This document shows positions 59,637-64,000 of a stretch of 64,000 bases of DNA, in pieces. The position numbers were made by a program, and so were the translations under genes. The stretch spans positions 1 to 64,000 of the forward strand of contig LVAN01000009.1 in assembly GCA_001604045.1 (NCBI GenBank). Reading direction: 5' to 3'. The notes below the pieces were generated by a model. It was not told the DNA's origin, ran no database searches, and worked only from the letters and a program-made list of their open reading frames with translations. Origin of the DNA: Clostridiales bacterium Firm_08 (lineage in GTDB: Bacteria > Bacillota > Clostridia > Oscillospirales > QAKW01). Every line of letters starts with the position of its first letter. The stretch's first letter is position 1.

Positions 59637-60132
59637 TCGAACTCTGATCCTTTTATCCCTGTACGGCGCTATTATGTTCGCTTTACAACTGGCGCTGGTG
59701 GGGCTCCCCAATATCGAACTTGTGACACTGTTTGTAATACTGCTGACAACGGTGTACGGCGTAAAAACGCTGATCTCCATATATCTTTTCGTGATGCTGG
59801 AAGGCCTGTACTGGGGCTTTGGCACATGGTGGATCGGCTATCTTTACGTCTGGACGATCCTGTTCGGGATCGTGATGCTTTTGAGAAAGTACTCCCACGT
59901 CGCTCTTTGGACGGTTGTGGCGGGGGCGTTCGGGCTTTCGTTCGGTACGCTGTTCGCGCCGATCTATCTCGTGATCGGAGGTCCCGGCGCCGCCGTCGGC
60001 TGGATCGTCAGCGGGTTGGGGCTGGACGTCATGCATTGTATCGGCAACGTGGCGACGACGGCGTTGCTTTTCATCCCGCTCCAAAAAGTCATGCTAAAGG
60101 GAAAAACAGGCTTTTTCAACAAAAAGAAATAG
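59611..60132 (+). CDS. ECF transporter S-component (predicted cobalamin type)
   Basis: About 173 residues, five to six membrane helices, with GAIMFALQLAL near the start and GWIVSGLGLDVMHC near the end. The best start is ATG at 59611, inside the end of the DUF4430 gene (26-bp overlap); ATGs earlier in frame have no site. It belongs to the S-component group that gives substrate specificity to ECF vitamin transporters. The riboswitch suggests B12, as in the CbrT type. EcfA/EcfT are not in the window. Confidence 0.85.
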   Translation: MRSLTRSDSRTLILLSLYGAIMFALQLALVGLPNIELVTLFVILLTTVYGVKTLISIYLFVMLEGLYWGFGTWWIGYLYVWTILFGIVMLLRKYSHVALWTVVAGAFGLSFGTLFAPIYLVIGGPGAAVGWIVSGLGLDVMHCIGNVATTALLFIPLQKVMLKGKTGFFNKKK

Positions 60133-60193
60133 AGAGGCGTGAAAACGCCTCTTTATTTATAAAAAAACACTTGTTTTTTTTGTCGGGACGTGA

Positions 60194-60224
60194 TATACTA
60201 ATTTGCGAATGATTATCAAATTCG
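60194..60224 (+). promoter_or_regulatory. -10 and Fur/Zur-type operator before the Fur-family gene
   Basis: TATACT (60194-60199) is followed by GCGAATGATTATCAAATTCG (60205-60224), an AT-rich imperfect palindrome around AATGATTATC as found at Fur/Zur sites. It would overlap the transcription start, giving autorepression. Confidence 0.6.
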
Positions 60225-60236
60225 GGAGAATGTCAT

Positions 60237-60626
60237 ATGCCGCAGTATCAGACCAAACAACGAAAAGAATTGCTTGACTATCTGGCCTTTCATTCGGACG
60301 AACAGATCTCAGCGCGCCGTATCGCGCGGGACCTGCCGCATGTCAGCCTGAGCGCCGTTTACCGCAACCTCGCGCTTTTGGAGCGGGAGGGAAAGATCAG
60401 CCGCTGTACCAATGCCGACGGACGGGAGACAAGTTACCGGTTCGTTCCCGGCGAGGCGTGCCGGGGACATATGCACCTGTCCTGCCGCCGGTGCGGACAT
60501 CTCTATCACCTGAACGATGAAAAGTCCAAACTGCTCATTGAAAGCATCAAGGCGTCGGAAGCGTTCAGCGTGGATCCCGCGGACACCGTTTTGTACGGCG
60601 TCTGCGCCAGATGCAGGAGGGCGTGA
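60237..60626 (+). CDS. Fur-family transcriptional regulator
   Basis: 129 residues. The winged helix (about 1-75) has SLSAVYRNLALLEREGKISR. The dimer domain has CRGHMHLSCRRCGHLYHL (HxH and CxxC) and ends GVCARCRRA (CxxC), the structural-zinc cysteines. It stands just before a Znu-like ABC transporter, which suggests a zinc-uptake regulator (Zur) rather than iron, though Fur and Zur cannot be told apart surely. Confidence 0.9.
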   Translation: MPQYQTKQRKELLDYLAFHSDEQISARRIARDLPHVSLSAVYRNLALLEREGKISRCTNADGRETSYRFVPGEACRGHMHLSCRRCGHLYHLNDEKSKLLIESIKASEAFSVDPADTVLYGVCARCRRA

Positions 60627-60628
60627 GC

Positions 60629-61333
60629 ATGGCGCAGATCATTTGTGAAGACGTAACGCTCGGATATGACGGCAAAGCCGTGCAGACGGGTATCACCTTT
60701 GCCGTAGAGGCGGGGGATTACCTTTGTATCGTCGGGGAAAACGGTTCCGGCAAAAGCACGCTGGTCAAAACGGTATTGGGGCTTCTGCCGCCGCTGGACG
60801 GGCGGATCACATTCGGGGACGGACTGCGTGCCGGGGAGATCGGCTATCTGCCGCAGCAGACCATCGTTCAGCAGGATTTTCCCGCCTCGGTGCGGGAGAT
60901 CGTGCTGTCCGGCTGTCAGGGACGGCGGGGATTTTCGCCGTTTTATACCGCGCAGGACAGGCAAAGAGCCGCCCGCGCGATGGAACGGATGGAGATCACG
61001 GACCTTGCCGGGCGCTGTTACCGGGAACTTTCCGGCGGGCAGCAGCAGCGGGTGTTATTGGCGCGCGCTCTGTGCGCCGCGAAAAAAGTATTGCTGCTGG
61101 ACGAGCCGACGGCGGGGCTGGATCCTTATGTGACAGAGGAAATGTACGCGCTGGTGCGCTCTCTCAACCGTGAGGACGGGATGACGATCATGATGATCTC
61201 TCACGATATGACGGCGGCGCTTAAATACGCCGACCACATCCTGCATGTCGGAGCGTGCCCGTTTTTCGGTGCCAAAGAGGAATACATCCGCACCGACCTT
61301 GCCAAAAAATTCGCGGGGGAGGGAGAAAAATGA
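60629..61333 (+). CDS. znuC: Metal ABC transporter ATPase (ZnuC-like)
   Basis: 234 residues. Walker A GENGSGKSTLVK, signature ELSGGQQQRVLLARAL, Walker B VLLLDEPTAGLD, switch His ISHDM. The ATG at 60629 follows AGGAGG. It overlaps the permease gene (ATGA). The cargo is most likely zinc or manganese given the Fur-family neighbour. Confidence 0.9.
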   Translation: MAQIICEDVTLGYDGKAVQTGITFAVEAGDYLCIVGENGSGKSTLVKTVLGLLPPLDGRITFGDGLRAGEIGYLPQQTIVQQDFPASVREIVLSGCQGRRGFSPFYTAQDRQRAARAMERMEITDLAGRCYRELSGGQQQRVLLARALCAAKKVLLLDEPTAGLDPYVTEEMYALVRSLNREDGMTIMMISHDMTAALKYADHILHVGACPFFGAKEEYIRTDLAKKFAGEGEK

Positions 61334-62184
61334 CGCAGATCTTTGAAAAGCTCGCGCTGTATTTCACCTATCCCTTTGTGCGGTACGCGCTGATCGTCGG
61401 CGTGCTGATCGCGCTCTGTTCCTCGCTGTTCGGCGTCACTCTGGTCCTGAAACGGTTTTCCTTCATCGGGGACGGCCTGTCCCACGTCGCGTTCGGCGGG
61501 ATGGCGGTGGCGGCGGTCGTCGGCGTTACCAACGATATGCTCGTGGTCCTGCCGGTCACCGTGATATGCGCCATCCTGCTTTTGAAAAGCAGTACCCGCG
61601 CGAAGATCAAAGGAGACGCCGCCGTCGCGATGATCTCGGTCGGAGCGCTGGCCGTCGGATACCTTTTGATGAACATTTTTTCCACCTCCTCCAATCTCGC
61701 GGGGGACGTGTGCGGCACACTGTTCGGATCGACCTCTATCCTGACCCTCAACAAGATCGAGGTGTGGGCCTCGGTCATACTGTCGGTGCTGGTCGTGATC
61801 TTTTTCATTCTGTTTTACAACAAGATCTTTGCCGTGACTTTTGACGAGGATTTCGCCCGTACCGCCGGCACGCCGGTCGGGGCGTACAATCTGCTGATCT
61901 CCGTCATCATCGCGGTCATCATCGTGCTGGCGATGAACCTTGTGGGTTCGCTTCTGATCTCGGCGCTGGTGATCTTTCCGGCGCTGTCCGCGATGCGTGT
62001 TTTCAAAAACTTCAAAAGCGTGACCATTTGTTCCGCCGTTCTCTCGGTATGCTGCGCGGCGCTGGGGATCCTCATTTCCATTCTGGCGGGTACGCCCGTC
62101 GGCTCCACCATCGTGGCGGCGGACATCACGGCGTTTTTCATATTTTGGATCATCGGAACTGTCAGAAAGGGTGTCGGAAAATGA
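61330..62184 (+). CDS. znuB: Metal ABC transporter permease (ZnuB-like)
   Basis: 284 residues with about eight to nine membrane helices of the ABC-3 family: GDGLSHVAFGGMAVAAVVG near residue 40 (the usual DAxSHA segment) and NLVGSLLISALVIFPALSAM. It overlaps the genes on both sides by ATGA junctions, so three genes are translated as a block. Confidence 0.9.
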   Translation: MTQIFEKLALYFTYPFVRYALIVGVLIALCSSLFGVTLVLKRFSFIGDGLSHVAFGGMAVAAVVGVTNDMLVVLPVTVICAILLLKSSTRAKIKGDAAVAMISVGALAVGYLLMNIFSTSSNLAGDVCGTLFGSTSILTLNKIEVWASVILSVLVVIFFILFYNKIFAVTFDEDFARTAGTPVGAYNLLISVIIAVIIVLAMNLVGSLLISALVIFPALSAMRVFKNFKSVTICSAVLSVCCAALGILISILAGTPVGSTIVAADITAFFIFWIIGTVRKGVGK

Positions 62185-62606
62185 AAAAAAGATGGATCGC
62201 GGCTTTGCTCGCTCTTGTCACGGCGCTGTCTTTGACGTCGTGCGGCGCGGGCGGTGGGAACACGGCGACGGATGTCGACCTGACCGTGCTTTCCAGCACG
62301 ATGGTGTACACCGAGGTGTACAATATGGTGACGACGCCGGAAAACTATCTCGGGAAAACCGTTAAGATGGCAGGCACGTTTTCCATTTATCACGATGAGA
62401 AAGCGGATAAATACTATTTCGCCTGTCTGATCGCGGACGCGACCGCCTGCTGTTCGCAGGGCATCGAGTTCGTGTTGAAGGGGGAACACTCCTATCCGAA
62501 GGATTATCCAAAGGTCGGCTCCGAGATCACGGTGATCGGTTCTTTCAATACCTATAAGGAAAACGAGATCGTTTACTGCCAGCTTACCGACGCGGAATTT
62601 GTATAA
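62181..62606 (+). CDS. Small lipoprotein of the Znu operon
   Basis: 141 residues. A lipoprotein signal ends LSLTSC (Cys21). The mature part looks like a small beta-barrel (TVKMAGTFSIYHDEKADKYY, IGSFNTYKENEIVYCQL), of the OB-fold type. TACCSQG holds two adjacent cysteines. It overlaps the permease gene (ATGA). A typical ZnuA binding protein is absent here, so this lipoprotein may help in metal capture, but this is a guess. Confidence 0.75.
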   Translation: MKKRWIAALLALVTALSLTSCGAGGGNTATDVDLTVLSSTMVYTEVYNMVTTPENYLGKTVKMAGTFSIYHDEKADKYYFACLIADATACCSQGIEFVLKGEHSYPKDYPKVGSEITVIGSFNTYKENEIVYCQLTDAEFV

Positions 62607-62619
62607 CAAAATAAAGAGA

Positions 62620-62658
62620 CCGTCCGTAAAGCATAATCGCTTTACGGACGGCTTTTTA
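62620..62658. terminator. Terminator between the Znu operon and the aldolase gene
   Basis: 13-bp perfect arms (62620-62632 and 62639-62651), 6-nt loop and T-run; convergent genes. Confidence 0.88.
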
Positions 62659-62668
62659 TGAATAAATA

Positions 62669-63628
62669 TTATTTTTTGATCAGATGCACGGCAAAACCGC
62701 CGATCTCTTTCGCAAGATACGCGAATTTGATCTCGCCCTTCGCGTCATACAGGAAACTGCTCTCATCGAACGCGACGCCTTTGCTTGCCAGATACCGCAT
62801 CGCGCGGCGGACGCTGTTGGTTTTGATGGCGATATGTCCGCGCTCGCCTCTGCCGTTCTCGTTCATCACTTCCACGTCTCCCGCGAAAACGCTGGCGGGG
62901 CGTTTGTCCTGCTCAAAACCGAACAGCCCGGTGAATATGTCGGCGACGCTCTGCGCCTCATCGGCGTTCGCCGCGTTGATGCCGATGTGTCCGAGTTCGA
63001 AACCGAGCATTACGCGCACGGCTTGTTCGGTCTCCCGGCGGATGGTATCGAAGTCTCCGGCGGCGATCTTGTCCGTCTTGACCATCCAGCTGCCGCCGCA
63101 GGCAAAGATCTTGTCAAACGAGAGGTATTCGTTGACGTTTCCGGCGTTGATGCCGCCTGTCGGCATAAACTTTACGCCGGTATAGGGGGCGCTCATCGCG
63201 CGGATCATCGCCACGCCGCCCGCCGCCTCGGCGGGGAAAAACTTGACGACGTCAAGACCGAGTTCCAGCGCCGCTTCGACGTCGCTTGGATTGGATGTTC
63301 CCGGCGTGATGGTGTAGCCTTTTTTCAGGCAGTGTTTAACAACGTTGGGATTGAGCCCCGGACTGACCAAAAACTTCGCGCCGGCTTTCACGGCTTTGTC
63401 CGCCTGCCCGGCGGTCAGCACCGTGCCCGCGCCGATCAGCATTTCTGGATAGGCGCTCGCCATCATTTTGATTGCTTCCTCCGCCGCGTCAGTGCGGAAG
63501 GTGACCTCGGCGCAGGGAAGCCCGCCGTCGATCAGCGCCTTGGCGAGCGGCAGCGCGTCTTTCGCGTCGTTGATGACGACGACCGGTACGATACCGATAT
63601 CGGACAGTTTTTGCAGTGTATCATTCAT
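62669..63628 (-). CDS. KDPG/KHG aldolase fused to a VOC (glyoxalase-like) domain
   Basis: 319 residues. The N-terminal part (1 to about 208) is a class I 2-keto-3-deoxy-6-phosphogluconate/4-hydroxy-2-oxoglutarate aldolase: CAEVTFRTDAAEEAI (catalytic Glu), GAGTVLT, KFLVSPGLNP, VVKFFPAEAAGG (Schiff-base Lys) and KFMPTGGI. The C-terminal part (about 212-319) has ELGHIGINAANADEAQSVAD and HIAIKTNSVRRAMRYLASKG, a VOC-type fold. ATG at 63628 with AAGGAGGAG is used. The extra domain is unusual in textbook Eda proteins. Confidence 0.92.
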   Translation of the reverse strand: MNDTLQKLSDIGIVPVVVINDAKDALPLAKALIDGGLPCAEVTFRTDAAEEAIKMMASAYPEMLIGAGTVLTAGQADKAVKAGAKFLVSPGLNPNVVKHCLKKGYTITPGTSNPSDVEAALELGLDVVKFFPAEAAGGVAMIRAMSAPYTGVKFMPTGGINAGNVNEYLSFDKIFACGGSWMVKTDKIAAGDFDTIRRETEQAVRVMLGFELGHIGINAANADEAQSVADIFTGLFGFEQDKRPASVFAGDVEVMNENGRGERGHIAIKTNSVRRAMRYLASKGVAFDESSFLYDAKGEIKFAYLAKEIGGFAVHLIKK

Positions 63629-63649
63629 TTTTATCTCCTCCTTGTTTTT

Positions 63650-63678
63650 ATTATAAAATCTTTTGTCGGAAAATGCAA
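63650..63678 (-). promoter_or_regulatory. Promoter of the aldolase gene
   Basis: TTGCAT (63673-63678) and TATAAT (63650-63655) on the minus strand with a 17-nt spacer. Confidence 0.7.
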
Positions 63679-63710
63679 ACAGTTTTTGATCATATCCCCT
63701 GATTTTCGGA

Positions 63711-63740
63711 TTGACGAACGGAGGGCAGAAGGAGTATAAT
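63711..63740 (+). promoter_or_regulatory. Promoter of the terminal gene
   Basis: TTGACG (63711-63716) and TATAAT (63735-63740) with an 18-nt spacer, 29 bp before the ATG. Confidence 0.75.
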
Positions 63741-63769
63741 ACTTTCAGTACGAAAAAAGGGGAGCAAAT

Positions 63770-64000
63770 ATGGCACATCCATGGAAGCATTTTAAAACGA
63801 TCACCCGCCACCGCCACGCCGTCATCCGGCATTGCGGGAGAGCGGGGATCCTCTGGCAGGGGCTGCGGCACGATCTGTCCAAGTATTCTCCGACCGAATT
63901 CATCCCCGGCGCGCGATACTATCAGGGAAACCGCTCTCCCAATGAGGCGGAGCGGGAGGATCGCGGACACAGCGCCGCGTGGATGCACCACAAGGGGCGC
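63770..64000 (+). CDS. DUF5662-like protein (partial, runs off the window)
   Basis: The first 77 residues, starting MAHPWKHFKTITRHRHAV and containing GLRHDLSKYSPTEFIPGARY and AAWMHHKGR. It matches my memory of a conserved Firmicute family of unknown function (DUF5662), which is sometimes mislabelled catalase; the His/Asp pairs (RHDLSKYSPTEF, HHKGR) suggest a metal site. AAAGGGGAG precedes the ATG. The gene continues past the window. Confidence 0.7.
   Translation, partial: MAHPWKHFKTITRHRHAVIRHCGRAGILWQGLRHDLSKYSPTEFIPGARYYQGNRSPNEAEREDRGHSAAWMHHKGR

Noticed and set aside
1-64000. CRISPR array or cas genes.
   Set aside because: No regularly spaced repeats and no Cas-like proteins were seen.

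Overview
The window looks like a piece of chromosome from a moderately GC-rich, strictly anaerobic, low-oxygen-tolerant Firmicute of the gut or rumen, most likely a member of the Clostridia (Oscillospirales-like). The signs are three T-box leaders, a ferredoxin-dependent 2-oxoacid oxidoreductase, a multidomain flavodiiron protein with a rubredoxin, strong Gram-positive Shine-Dalgarno sites, TTGACA-17-TATAAT promoters, lipoproteins, a serpin, and glycan-active enzymes. No taxonomic search was possible, so this is inference.

Region 1 (0.4-18.4 kb, minus strand) is the most remarkable part. Reading down the minus strand, there are three transcription units, each opened by a near-consensus promoter and a T-box riboswitch. 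By a fixed-spacing reading (codon + 6 nt + GAG), the specifier codons are ATC (Ile), GTA (Val) and CTC (Leu). The Ile unit holds an HTH-cupin-acyl-CoA synthetase. The Val unit holds a paralogue of it, a ParA/MinD-like ATPase, a four-subunit VOR/KOR-type 2-oxoacid:ferredoxin oxidoreductase and a branched-chain aminotransferase. The Leu unit holds a degenerate isopropylmalate synthase-like protein, a TIM-barrel/acyl-CoA synthetase fusion, an amidohydrolase and an MFS transporter, and may run on into a flavodiiron protein. I read this as a starvation-controlled route that makes Val, Ile and Leu from branched short-chain fatty acids: activation to the acyl-CoA, reductive carboxylation, then transamination.

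Region 2 (18.4-40.3 kb) has a CPBP protease, asnS, two tandem endonuclease/exonuclease/phosphatase proteins, a ThuA / Gfo-Idh-MocA / TIM-barrel sugar operon, a lipoprotein serpin, a membrane-anchored beta-helix protein next to a two-component system that is co-transcribed with an AraC regulator, a very large GH78 alpha-L-rhamnosidase, a YdcF/SanA-type protein, a polysaccharide deacetylase and a short-chain dehydrogenase. Region 3 (40.3-49 kb) is an oppBCDFA peptide transporter operon, a TMEM175-like protein and a glycogen branching enzyme.

Region 4 (49.1-55.8 kb) looks like an insertion: a tRNA-Ser(CGA) gene appears to be broken into three pieces, with about 6.6 kb between its anticodon-loop halves. 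That block carries a TetR regulator with palindromic operators, an iron alcohol dehydrogenase, a flavodoxin, two aldo-keto reductases, an extracytoplasmic flavodoxin lipoprotein, a DUF4405 membrane protein and an intact replacement tRNA-Ser(CGA). Next comes a truncated duplicate of the 3' end of the thiamine pyrophosphokinase gene, an AraC/epimerase divergent pair and the intact thiamine pyrophosphokinase.

Region 5 (58.9-64 kb) holds a cobalamin riboswitch that controls a transcobalamin-like DUF4430 protein and an ECF S-component, a Fur-family regulator with a Znu-like ABC transporter and lipoprotein, a KDPG aldolase fused to a VOC-like domain, and the start of a DUF5662-like gene that runs off the window.
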